This document shows positions 33,737 to 44,042 of a DNA stretch of 64,000 nt, piece by piece. The notes beneath the pieces are model-generated. The model had not been told where the DNA came from. It saw only the letters and a list, made by a program, of their open reading frames with translations, and ran no database searches. The translations under genes and the position numbers were made by a program. The DNA comes from Dermacentor variabilis. Lineage: Eukaryota; Arthropoda; Arachnida; Ixodida; Ixodidae. Location of the stretch: the NCBI RefSeq assembly GCF_050947875.1, contig NW_027460291.1, forward strand, positions 30,937,589 through 31,001,588. Direction: 5' to 3'. Within the stretch, counting starts at the first letter, position 1, and each line of letters opens with the position of its first letter.

Positions 33737-34669
33737 TCACGAGACATCAATTGCAGCCAAGTCTGTTCGCGAAAGCGGAATCTGAACACATTGACCACTT
33801 TCATGCGCAGATCGGGCGGCTTCGCCGGCATGGTCATTCTCGCTGATGTTGCAATGTCCTCGAAGCCATTGAAATATTATGCTATGTCCCTGGTCATGGC
33901 TGCGATGATATATCGATGATCTCTCAAATTTCTGAAACCAGTTGAAACCATTGGGCCTGTGGCGCATTGGGCTTTGTATACACTGAAGGGCTGCCTTAGG
34001 ATCGCAAAAAAAAAAACTGTCCATTGTTTCGGTGGTTTCCGATTAACGAAATCATGTGTAATACGGAGTGCCGCAAGTTTTGCACCTGTCGAGCTTGTAA
34101 CACATGAAGTCCTCAGCTTGATTTCTGCAAAATTTGCCAGGATGATGACTGCAGCCGCAGAGCTGTTGAGTTTTACCGACCCCTCTGTGTACACTTGTTG
34201 GTGGTATTTGTGCGCATTGTAAATGTCTTTCAAAGTTCCCTGCTTCAAAGCTTGCAACGGCGCTCCATCTTTCTTTTTGATGCCTGGAATGGTCATTTGT
34301 ACTTGCGGCCGGTGCAGACACCACAATTGGGCTGATAATCTTGTAGCAGGCGTGAATTGTATGGGTAAGTAGGGCTGGTGTCTTACAATAGTTTTGGAAA
34401 AAGTTGAATGTGGCCTCATTGCTTGGCAAGCAAGCAAGATGGTGAGAGGAAAGCTGAGTCAAATGTCCGATGTGTGCTCTCGGGGCATCTGTAGCAATGT
34501 AGACTGTCGAAGGAGAATCTCTGGCAATGGCCCCTGTCGCAATCAACGACGCACTTTTTTGGAGACTAAGACAAGTTCTGAGTGCTTGGGCTTGCGCACT
34601 CTGAAGTCTGCGGGCATTTATAGTACAAGTATTTCCTAGTACAGGTAAGGCGCACTGCAGGAGGCCCAA
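33737..34669 (-). pseudogene. LINE B ORF2 RNase H and connection domain
   Basis: Overlapping minus-strand frames give TCINARRLQSAQAQALRTCL (RT thumb/connection, parallel to LINE A), QVYTEGSVKLNSSAA (the catalytic Asp of YTDGS is Glu), AALRITHDFV, CDPKAALQCIQ, and FQWLRGHCNISENDHAGEAA. The RNase H fold is recognisable, but its first catalytic residue is altered and frames are broken. Confidence 0.85.
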
Positions 34670-35484
34670 AAATAGGGCTTTATATCATTGCAACATTGAT
34701 GCTACTGTAGCACCCCATGACTTCCCACCGAGAAGCGCGAGAAGGTCCACAATGGCGACCAAACGCTTTGTAAAGTACGAGACGTGAGGACTTCAAGACA
34801 AGTCTCTGTCAATGATGACGCCAAGAAATCGGTGCGTTCGGCTGCAAGGTACATTTTGACCATTGATCCGCAAAGCATACGCTGCCACCGCTTTGCGAGT
34901 AAAAGCAACGAGTGCACACGCCTTAGGTGAAAGCTCCAGGCCTTGCCTTCTGCCGTATGTTGACACGACCGTTGAAGCCTTTTGAAGTCATGCGTGGACT
35001 TGTAGACGTGTCACACCTGAAGGCCATATGCAAATGTCGCCTGCATATGGGGGGAGCTCTACAGTTTGCGGTAACGAGTTGGCGATACCAACGAGCACCA
35101 GTTTGAGTAGGGTAGGGCTAAGTACTCCGCCTTGCGGCACATGACGACTTGTATGGCTAGACGGCATTGGTCCATCTTCAGTCAAGATAAAGAAAGATCT
35201 TCTATTCAAATAGCTGCGTATCCAGCGAAAAACGTGTCCACCAATCCCTACAATTTGTCAGGTGTTCATAATTTCATGATGATCTACGTTGTCGCAGGCA
35301 TCTTCACCATCAAGGAATAAGGCCGCAGTGATTCGTTTCAGGTGCTTCTGGTGCTGTACATGCGTTACAAGGTCAATAACGCCATCTATTGATGAGCGTC
35401 CGCGTCGAAAGCCAGCCATTACCTCTGGATAGACTTTGCAAAATTCCAAGTACTATTCTAACCGTGCAAGGATCATTCTCTCCA
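34670..35484 (-). pseudogene. LINE B ORF2 RT domain, motifs A to C
   Basis: The minus strand reads PEVMAGFRRGRSSIDGVIDL, motif A ALFLDGEDACDNVD (catalytic Asp retained), RHVPQGGVLSPTL (motif B) and PPYAGDICIWPSGVTRLQ. In motif C the first Asp of YADD is Gly (YAGD), which would abolish catalysis. Stops and a frameshift break the domain. Confidence 0.9.
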
Positions 35485-36494
35485 TTGTCCGAGATTCGTT
35501 AAAGGTAGATCCCATGCCACGTAACGTCCACCCTCAATACAGTGTAGGGCGCCGAGTAGCCAGGGCTCGTTCCCTGTTAAGAGCGGCTGCGGCCACTCCG
35601 AATCTGGCATATTTTGTTGACGCCGCCCAGTACGAGCGCTATGATCACAATGCCGTAGTTTCGGTTGACTCCAATGGCACTCTCATTAACTCATCATCCG
35701 TGCAGAAGGTTTCTGCAACAGTAGCCGAGCAGGTTGCTATAGCTATAGCACTGAAGGTCCCAATATCTTTACAGACTCCATGTCTGCAGCCCGGGCTTTC
35801 GCCTCCGGCTCGATCTCAAAGGAGGCGGCGGCCATCCTCGGCAGCGAGGGGGCTGCTGCTTTTCAGAGCATCAAATGGTTCCCGGCCCATATGGGAATCA
35901 ATATGCACTCTGAGGTTGTTAACGCCAATGAGTTGGCCCATGACTGTGCGCGAGGTCTTACACACCGCGGCGGTTCAGGTGGACTCACGGGTGGCGACTT
36001 AGGACTGTACAGGGATTCACTTCTCACCTTCCATGAAATCTTGGCGCATTATCAACTCGCTCGACGACCCTTTCCGCTACCACACCCTAAACTTAATAGA
36101 CCACAATCGTCGGCCTTTCGCATGCTACAAACGGGGTCATTCCCCTCCAGGTACCGATTCAGTCACTTCGCGCCTAATGTAGAACCCCACTGTCCAGACT
36201 GTGGGGAGGCATACTGCTCCTTATCGCATATGCTCTGACAATGCCCTGCGTTACGCAGCTCATCGCTAACCACTCTAACCGACTGGAAGGCAGCCCTTAT
36301 AAGCGGCGACCTCTTAAAGCAACTACGGGCTGTCCAGAGGGCCTGCGACAGGGCGGAGGACCACGATCTTCCTACCCCGACGTGGGTGCGGCCCGCGACG
36401 GCTACGGGGATTCCCTGAAAAGGGACGTACCCTAACGCTGTTCCTCAGGACCATTAGTAAAGTTCTTTGTCTGTCTCTCCAGTAGCTTGTGTCT
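35485..36494 (+). mobile_element. 5'-truncated LINE insertion (family of 51420-57157) inside LINE B
   Basis: A 10-base duplication ATTCTCTCCA at 35475-35484 and 36495-36504 flanks the insert, and LINE B RT sequence resumes on each side. The insert begins inside ORF2 and ends in an AGTAAAGTTCTTTGTCTGTC tail that matches the tail of the 51420-57157 element (AATAAAG...TCTCTC). Just inside the 3' end, CTCTCCAGTAGCTTG is duplicated in tandem, probably slippage at integration. Confidence 0.88.
35490..36430 (+). pseudogene. LINE ORF2 C-terminus: RNase H and zinc knuckle
   Basis: DPMPRNVHPQYSVGRRVARA corresponds to HPLPRNMHPEHDKGRRKARV in the element at 51420-57157. RNase H traces follow (YFVDAAQYE, ATVAEQVAIAIAL, KWFPAHMGINMH, NELAHDCARG), then CPDCGEAYCSLSHML and CPALRSSSL (knuckle). 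A frameshift near 35770 and stops near 36238 and 36405 inactivate it. Confidence 0.85.
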
Positions 36495-36742
36495 ATTCTC
36501 TCCAGTAGCTTGCCGACGCAGCTGGCCAGTGCTATTGGACGGTAAGATGACAATTCTAATGAAGATTTGTCAGCGTTGAGGAGTGGAACGAGGTGACTGG
36601 GGTTGCACGTCGTAGGGACCAAGCCGTCACGCCATGATGCGTTGTATATACCAAGAAGTGCACCTCTGGCCACTTGACGAAGGTTTGCAATCGCAGAGTA
36701 TATGTGATGCCATCGGGTCCTGGAGACGAAGATTACCTGCAC
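36495..36742 (-). pseudogene. LINE B RT N-terminal part
   Basis: The minus strand reads IYSAIANLRQVARGALLGIYN, DGLVPTTCNPSHLVPLLNADKSS and IALASCVGKLLERI, collinear with LINE A. It continues across the insertion at 36494/35484. Confidence 0.85.
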
Positions 36743-36899
36743 CTAGCTAGTGCGGCCTCCACTTCTTTTATGGAGAAAGGAGAGTCCATACGAAGGTCTC
36801 TAGAGCCAGGGGTGACAATAGGAATAGGTGTGCAAGGCTGGAACGTTGGGCCCGCGATCTTTGCACAGTAACCTTCTGCTACGTCGACTTCTCGGCGTC

Positions 36900-37925
36900 G
36901 TTGATGTAGGGCTAGTGATTTAAGTGGACGGCGCTGTTGAGCAGCTGTTCAAAGTCCACGGACTATTCTACAGACAACCGACAGAGGTTTACGCGGATCG
37001 ATGGACTCGCGAAAAAATTTCCATCGTTGATTTTGCAGCACAGCGATACGAAGCTGAATTTTCTTTTGAATGTGCCTCGCCTCTCTAAGGTCATAAACTG
37101 CTTTAGTCATTTTGTGCGGTCGCTCCACTCGCCGGCAGCTTGCACGGAGGTGCTTATTTCCGCCTCAAAATACGTGTATTTCTCCAATGAGCGAAATGAA
37201 CGCACAGGATCCTGCATGGCCTTGGCGATCTGAATTTCCACTGTGGGCGAAAAGCCTTCATGGCATGCGCCTTCCATAAGTGATTTAAACAAGGACCAGT
37301 CTTTTGTTTGTTGAAGATTTGATAATGCCTATTTTGCTAGGCCCTTAATCTTCAGGTAGGTAGGAATGTGGTCGCTTCCATAGGTTTTTATATCTGCGAA
37401 CCAATGGACGCTGCCAATGAGACACCGCGAAAGAAAAGCTAAGTCTAAAAAACTGCTATACGGCCGGCCACTCAGAAACGTGGGACTGACATCGCTTAGG
37501 CAGCAAAGTTCATGTTCACAAGCAAAGGAAACGAGGTTCCTTCCTTAGGAATTTGCCTTGATGCTTCCCCAAAGAGAATGATGCGCGTTGCAGTCCCCAA
37601 CAATAATCCATGGACCAGGAGTCGCATCTAAAATGTCCCTCAGTTTCTGTCGGTTGAAACGACTTGATGGAGAAAGGGGTAAGCGCCCACTAGAGTAAGC
37701 GCAAGTTTGTGTTTTTTCATGGTCAAGCAGACATACTGATTACTCTCATGAGGCCGCACTGGCTGAACAACATAAGTCAGTTCACACCCTATGTCGATGA
37801 TCACCTTGATAATGTCATTACACGTCGATGACACATAAGGTTCATAGCATGAGAGTCGTACTGGTCTCTGTATGTTCGGTTTACAGGCAACAAGAATATG
37901 GAATGGATTGGCGAAAATCAGCAAT
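36900..37925 (-). pseudogene. LINE B ORF2 endonuclease domain
   Basis: Fragments in shifting frames: ILVACKPNIQRPVRLSCYE (the catalytic Glu of the ICEPNL motif in LINE A is Lys), ESNQYVCLTMKKHKLALTLVGAYPF, FLDLAFLSRCL and GSDHIPTYLKIKG (SDH retained). Stops and frameshifts throughout. Confidence 0.8.
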
Positions 37926-37933
37926 AGGGGATT

Positions 37934-39290
37934 TCAATCCACGGGCATTCCATTGCATAACGGACGCTTCCTTGACTTGTCTGAAGGATGGCTGAGGCGG
38001 TGGAGCCATTGTCTCGGTATTCGAGGCTCGCAAGAACCGGATCCAGACCGTGCAGCACTTGCAGTGGACCCCGAGCAGGGTGGCTTCTGCATGTCATTCA
38101 TCAACACGCGAATGACTTTCATCAAAGACTTGATTATTTCGATTACTTGCTTATCTTGTCCTTGCGCGCGATCTGCACTCTCATGGGTGCGTCGGTAGTC
38201 CACCGTCGGTCTTTGTTCTACTGGAGGACCCAATCTCGGAAGTGCAGGCCAGGCGTTTGCAATACGCATATTCACTGCGTCATTAGTCACTGTGTAGTCA
38301 GTGCGGTTGACCGGCTTGTGAGAACCAGCTACAGTAAATAGCGTTTTTCATACGACGGTATCAGTATTTTTGGTACACGAATATCGTCTGCGGCGGCCAC
38401 GAAGCCATCGAACTTTGGCGACGGCCTCTATGTGCCTTGAGTTGTCTCTCACCATTTGTTTAAGGACTTTCAGCCCGGTCTTGTGTCTCGTGCAGTCTTT
38501 CAACTACGCGCCATGTGGACCAAAGCAATTGGCACACTTGAAGTCAGGCGCACGGCAAGCATCAGCGCTATGCTGCTCAGAGCATTTTGGGCACACGGTC
38601 TAATTTTTTTCATTTGCCGCTGACATACCCGATATTCCAACAATTACGGCATTGAAGAGGCCTCGGTACGAAAGGTCGTACTGGATGGCGGAAAAATAAA
38701 AATTTCACGTGTGACGACAAGCTTCCTTACTTGAAGGTTATCTTCACACCACCTGATTCTTCTAGACGACGCACTTCAATAATAATTACATCCACTGTGG
38801 CAGGTTTAATCAAAAGAGGCAGGTCTTTGTCGTTGATTGACTCACCGATGTCATAAATGGCACCTGATGAAGTATCGCTGTCCCGTATTATTATGTTGCG
38901 AACGTTTAGCGTGCCCAGCGCTCTGACTGTGCTCAAGATAAACAGCGCTGCTCTGTTTTTGACATCAACTGCGAGAATATTCTTACGGGTGTTAATTCTC
39001 ACATCCGTACTGCCACTCGAAACAAGAGCCTCCAGTGTGACAGATGTGGCTTGCCTGTTTAGTCGATTCAGGTCGTTGGTCGGCGTCTCGGGCAAAAAGA
39101 GCGTGGTATGAGCCGTGTCGCTGTTCTTTGCCATCGCTGTCGTCCTAGTTGAAGAGGAGGAAGCCATGACGATTCTCCTCTTTTCTTTTTGCCTTACAAA
39201 TGTCAAGTAGTCGCCGTCATCCGAAGCGGAGTAGTACATCAGTGTCATCGCTGACTGTGTCGCTTATGAGGTGGTTTCACTTCCTCGGAG
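37934..39290 (-). pseudogene. LINE B ORF1
   Basis: The N-terminal part (39248-38727) has DDGDYLTFVRQKEKRRIVM, NRLNRQATSVTLEALV, DVRINTRKNILAVDVKNRAA and DKDLPLLIKPAT, matching LINE A. Zinc knuckles CPKCSEQHSADAC and CANCFGPHGA-stop-LKDC follow at about 38600-38480, then a basic tail. Several frameshifts. Confidence 0.85.
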
Positions 39291-39400
39291 CGCTTGACGC
39301 TGTGACGTCTGTCTCGTCCGGACGCCTAGCTCACCCCAATTCCATCGCCGAAGGTCTCGGGAGCGGCGCCTTCCGAAAACAGGCAAAAATATTAGTACAA

Positions 39401-40082
39401 TGAGAGAAGTAGATGCGCATTTAGAGCCTAGACGTTAGTGGCAAATACCCTCCCAAGGCGATTGGCCAAGAACCGGGTAGTTACACGTAATTTTTTTTTT
39501 ATTTATACACACAGCAGACCGCAGTCGGGCCCAATCAGGAGTGAAGAACAAGAAAAGACGTAATACATGAACGGCATTTTAAGCGTATAAGAAATAGTAT
39601 GTCACAGGGGAAAAACACGTAAATATAAATCGTGAGTCGGGCAGTCTTGCATAATGAACATGTTACATGCCGAAGTTGATGTTCGCACGATTATGAAAAA
39701 ATATTATTAACAAAAAGGAATGATAAAATAATTGTAAAGAAAATTGATGAACAGGTGTATGAGAAGCAATCGGTAGGTTCTAGCTTTTGATTTTAATAGA
39801 ACGCAGGAATAAATGAAGGCAAAATGCAGCGAATATAATGGATTTTGTAGAAATATAAAAAACCTTACGTTTTAATTTTATAGTCTAGATCTTTCTGACC
39901 CTGCAACAAAATGCAGGATAGAAAGCGGGGTTCTGCACAAGAGCCACTGCTTCTACGTCTCACATGCGACATAGTTTTGTAAAGTAGGGAGGGAAAGGGT
40001 GGTTCCTTCTCTCATTGCGACTTGCCACCATAGAAACATGATTTGAAGCTATAGTTTTGAAAAATTGTAGAAAAGGCAAGCT
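39401..40082. other. No gene recognised
   Basis: AT-rich DNA with a T-run and TTTATTTATAC motif near 39490, possibly an unrelated LINE tail on the minus strand. No coding homology. Confidence 0.4.

Positions 40083-40163
<81 letters not shown>
40083..40163. repeat. (TAA)n microsatellite with one interruption
   Basis: About 26 TAA/ATA units with a single AAC interruption near 40117. It produces poly-Ile and poly-Tyr open frames that are artefacts. Confidence 0.97.
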
Positions 40164-40294
40164 TAGCAACTTTTCGAAGAAAATGACGTGATTTATGCCG
40201 GGATCCGGCGACATTGTTAAAAAAGGTTACCAACACTGCTTGAAACTCCAGTATCGGTTGAATGTAGATTGAGAAAACGGCAATGTCTGCACCC

Positions 40295-40520
40295 TCTGCG
40301 TTAGCGTAGTGGCTATCGCGTAGCTCTGCTGAGGTCGCGGGTTATGTACCGGCCGCGGCCGCCGCATTCCCATGGGGGGGGGGGGGGGCAGAATGCCAAA
40401 ACACTCGTGCACTGTTCATTGGTGGCCCGTTAAAGATTCCCAATTTGTCAAAATGCGTCCGGAGTGCGCCACTGCGGCGTGCCTCATAATCAGATCGTTG
40501 ATTCAGCACGTGAAACGCGA
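40295..40520 (+). mobile_element. Ruka-type SINE, copy 6 (diverged, with G run)
   Basis: B-box region GAGGTCGCGGGTTATGTACC, then CGGCCGCCGCATTCCCATG followed by a run of 15 G (40374-40388) where other copies have five or six. The rest of the body (GTCCGGAGTGCGCCACTGCGG, CGTGCCTCATAATCAGA) is collinear. Confidence 0.75.
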
Positions 40521-41522
40521 GGATTTCTCTTTTCAGAAATGTCTGTAAGACGCTATTTCAACTTGCTTTAAGGACTGCCAACATCTTCGCGCCGGAAGCG
40601 AGCAACTTGACGTCGATGACGAAGCACGTGGCATTGGTACGCGACAAACGTTGACGGCCGATGTACTTTATTAACGGAAGGCAATTGTGCAAAAAAAAGT
40701 ATTTATGTTGTATCAGAATGTGCATTCTACATGTATTGTTTGGGATTCTCGTAACTGTGCCGCATCATGGTTACTTCGTAATTTGCCATCTGCACGAACG
40801 TGTATATTTTTTATGCTCGCGACCACGAGTAACATGCCGGACATTGAGTGTCTTCTAAAGTGAAAGTTGCAAGGTCGAGCACAATTGCGCAGGTCTTTCA
40901 CTTGTACCCGCACACATGGCTCAAACCTCTGCGATGCTTCTGTAAACCAGTGCACTTCATAATCTGAATGTAATAGACATGCTGCAATTCTTCGATCTAT
41001 TGTGGTTATGAAATTCAAAGATTGAAAGTTTCCAAGATATTGTATTTATTCGTGTGAAAGTACATGGTAATGGACCGGAACTAAAAGCCACGAACGTGGC
41101 TTGAAAGTGTGCCAGCACTCTTTAAAGAAGAAAAAAACAATCACCTGTGCGCCGATAGTATAAATGAGCTCACGATCGGCATGTCATACACAGAGAACAC
41201 AAACTATGTGAAGACAGCTTATACAGGCAAACAGGCACTTAAAGATAAAAATGCTAAATGTTAGGTAATTGTTCTAAGAAGAAATAATTAACTACACTAC
41301 AAACCACACTGCTGGTACTAAGGGAATAATGATGAATACAAAGTCGCATTACATAGCACCAGTTGTGCTACCTTCTAAAGAAAGTGACGTTTAAAGTGCT
41401 TTCGGGTCAATGTAAGCATGATTGCCGCTGGCAAGGCCAACTTGTTAGCTCGATTTCTCCATCAGTAAAAGCGAACGCGATTGAAAAGGTAACGAAGCCC
41501 TCTAACATGAACAGAACTACGT
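40521..41522. other. No gene recognised
   Basis: Short frames only. No repeat copies found. Confidence 0.5.
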
Positions 41523-41702
41523 GACATCACGGGTTATGAAAATATGGTTAAGTCGTACGTTTTGCTTATTGGTAAAAAAACAACATAAAGAATGCCACGA
41601 AATAAACTCGTATACCAGTTTATCGGGCGGAGCTCCGCATTTTCTCACTTGTCAAATAATTAAAACGTACGAATTAACCATATTTTCATTACCCGTGACG
41701 TT
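41523..41702. mobile_element. Small palindromic MITE-like element
   Basis: Forty-one-base arms at 41523-41563 and 41662-41702 are inverted copies with four mismatches (core CACGGGT(T/A)ATGAAAATATGG), around a 98-base centre. There is no coding content. A CTAC-like sequence lies on both sides but is too short to prove a target duplication. Confidence 0.75.
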
Positions 41703-42689
41703 CCAAGACTACAGAGTCGGTTGAGAAACCCTCAAATCAATTGTTTCTCCCGAGAAGCTTATCTTTAACGACGAAGAGACTAATAAATGCCTCATTCACA
41801 ACAACCTATGCAAACAATGGAACGTGGCCTTTCCGAAGCTCGTCAAGGTATTTCCTATTGGAACACGGGTGCTCAGATTACTATTCAATTCAATCGACTC
41901 GTCTAATTAGCCGCTTAGGCAGAGCGTTAGGCAAAGTCGTTCGGAAAGACGAAAGCAGTGCGGAGACCTTGCTTCTCTTCAAAACTTGTTCGTTATTCGA
42001 GACATCCCGTTTCGTATGCTGACCATTGGGCAAGTTGGCGGATGTTCGTCTGCGATCGCTAGACGGGAAATAGCCGATGGGCACTAGGCATACAAAGACG
42101 CTGTAAGCCTTCATCGAATGCCCTGTGCGGCTGGGTGAAGGCCGCTTGCATATATAACTGAAAAGCTTGGCTCGTGTCGAAAGCGGTCATTCACTGGCGG
42201 CTTGTGCTGCATGGAGAGCTGGCTGCAAGACAAATCGCAGCATTGACAGACTGCGCCGTCGCAGTTTTATGTCACTGTCAGTTCTTATCAACGTGTGGAA
42301 AGTACAATAGTAAGAATAATAACTAAACAGCAAAAGTAAACTGAAGGTGAAGGGGAGAAAATGGAAAACGGCTTGCCGCACGGGGCAGCGCAATGGAGGC
42401 GTGTCGCTCAATTTATTAGTAGGGTGTATCGGTGCATTTATGTAGAGTAAGCTTCTTATGCAGAGTTAAGTAGAAAGTGTTCGCTTTGTTCGTCCAAGGC
42501 GTATGTATATACGAGCCCGATAAAGCTTTCCAGCAAGTGTGTACGTTGTACTGTGCGCAGGGGCACGAAAGGGCGTTGGTTTTGCGTTTATAGGCCGACG
42601 ACACACCGTTGTCTGCCCGTATTCTTTTAGCCTTTTCCAGAACAAAACTGCTACTTTGGCAGATGACACATTAATATTGCCACACCATA
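41703..42689. other. No gene recognised
   Basis: Mixed DNA without recognisable coding or repeat content. Confidence 0.5.
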
Positions 42690-43658
42690 GGCGCTATAAC
42701 GTAAAACTATTCCAAACTTTCTATTCCAATTCTGCAATCAGCCCACCGCGATTGGTCAAAAACTTTCTTGGACCACTCCTCACTTCACCTGTCTGTCACG
42801 CGACGTCACGCAAACCGCGATAGCTCCCCATCTGAAACGACGTGAACACGCTGATTATGCACAATTTGATCAAACAAAACAAAAATGGTTATTTCTGATT
42901 CAACGCCTTTTCGCCATTAGCCGTCGGCTATTGGTGAAAAGTTTTTGGGCTGCATCACTTCACCTGCCTCTCACGTGACGTCACGAAACCGCAAAAACAT
43001 ACTGCGTCAAAGTGACCTATACGCTTTAAAGATGCATTAATATGCCGAACAAAAGTGAATTTTCTTCTGAATAGCCACAGGCTGCCCCGTTACGAAAGGA
43101 ATAAAATATGGCTGCCGCCAATCACTCCGGCACTGGCTACTCGCCCCTGCCGGAGAGCATCGGTTTATTTGCGTGTAATAAAACTTTTTGCGTGGCCGCG
43201 TAACGTTTTCGAGAACTTTCGGCACGTTTACGACCTCGTTCTGCCAACTCTAATTTGCTGAGGATCCGTTTTAGCGTCATTCTTAAGCTTCCGTTGCATG
43301 CCGCCGCGATTGTCGACGAGCCACCGCAAGCTAAGTAAGAGAAAGCGGCCCAATCGCAGTCGCCGGCACCACCCTCTTCATCCGGTTATCTATATTCAGT
43401 GCAGTGGCTCGGCCCCATCGAATCCCTCTCCACTTGAGCATGCTCCTCGCCTCTTGTGAGCCAATTATATAAGACAAGCCCTTCAGTGCAGGCTATGTTG
43501 TTCGTTTTTCAAGCAAACAAAAGTGACCTCCTATGAACGAGGTTTGTTCAGACAACGCTGCGGGTCTCCGCCCGATGCTTGCGTCGGTGGTTACGCAAAT
43601 TTGACGTCAGGAGATTGGCATAAAAACATATTGGAAAAGGTTTACGTTATACGGCCCC
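42690..43658 (+). mobile_element. Non-autonomous ~1 kb inverted-repeat element, copy B
   Basis: Collinear with 6609-7605. Ends are GGCGCTATAACGTAAAACTA and, reversed, GGGGCCGTATAACGTAAACC. It shares landmarks such as AAAGATGCATTAATATGCCG, GCTGAGGATCCGTTTTAGCG and GCAAATTTGACGTC. It abuts the minisatellite upstream of the Gypsy 5' LTR. Confidence 0.85.
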
Positions 43659-43738
43659 ATGTGGAATGTGGCACCATGTGGCACCATGTGGCACCATGTG
43701 CACACCATGTGCACACCATGTGCACACAATGTGGCACA
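43659..43738 (+). repeat. Minisatellite of 10-11 bp units at the LTR edge
   Basis: Three GTGGCACCAT units are followed by two GTGCACACCAT units and a variant. The unit resembles the palindromic start of the adjacent LTR (CCACATGGTGTGG), suggesting expansion from the LTR terminus. Confidence 0.85.
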
Positions 43739-43888
43739 CCACATGGTGTGGCACAGCAAGGGGACCAAAGAAGAGGAGAACGAGGTTCGTCTCGGCATCG
43801 CCCTTTCCGCGTCACCGCTTACGTTTCGTCAAGTGCAAACTCCTGCATCCTCATTCAGCGTGTATACTACAGCAGGGTATGTGCGACA
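43739..43888 (+). repeat. Gypsy 5' LTR (short)
   Basis: This 150-base block matches 60490-60641 with about 18 differences by eye and contains a GTGTATACTAC TATA-like element. The far 5' bases are lost into the minisatellite. It ends in GCGACA, with internal sequence beginning at 43889. Confidence 0.82.
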
Positions 43889-44042
43889 ATTTGGTGGAGC
43901 ATGCTGGGTACGCTCAACTTATGCAGAGACCCGACTGGGCAGCAAGAACCTCACCCCACAATTGGAGTTGACTCTAGTTCACCGCACAAGCCGGCGAATC
44001 CAAGGTCTCGCCCCAGAATTTGGAAACCTCCAGGAAAAAGTG

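Larger units (their letters stand above)
33342..39400 (-). mobile_element. LINE B: same family as LINE A, minus strand
   Basis: All modules of LINE A recur in order on the minus strand: ORF1 (39248 downward), endonuclease (about 37925-37300), RT (36742-34700), RNase H (34200-33740) and C-terminal knuckle (33599-33342). It is more decayed than A and carries a 1,010 bp insertion at 35485-36494. The 3' untranslated region seen in LINE A is absent, so the end is truncated at the orphan mariner repeat. Confidence 0.85.

Noticed and set aside
40012..40236. Open frames with poly-Tyr and poly-Ile
   Set aside because: They read through the (TAA)n microsatellite. The poly-Ile frame at 8390-8746 is a SINE plus microsatellite.
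43659..44042. Upstream extension of the gag frame through the minisatellite and LTR
   Set aside because: The extra ~128 codons encode the minisatellite and LTR; the ATG at 44043 is the first plausible gag start.
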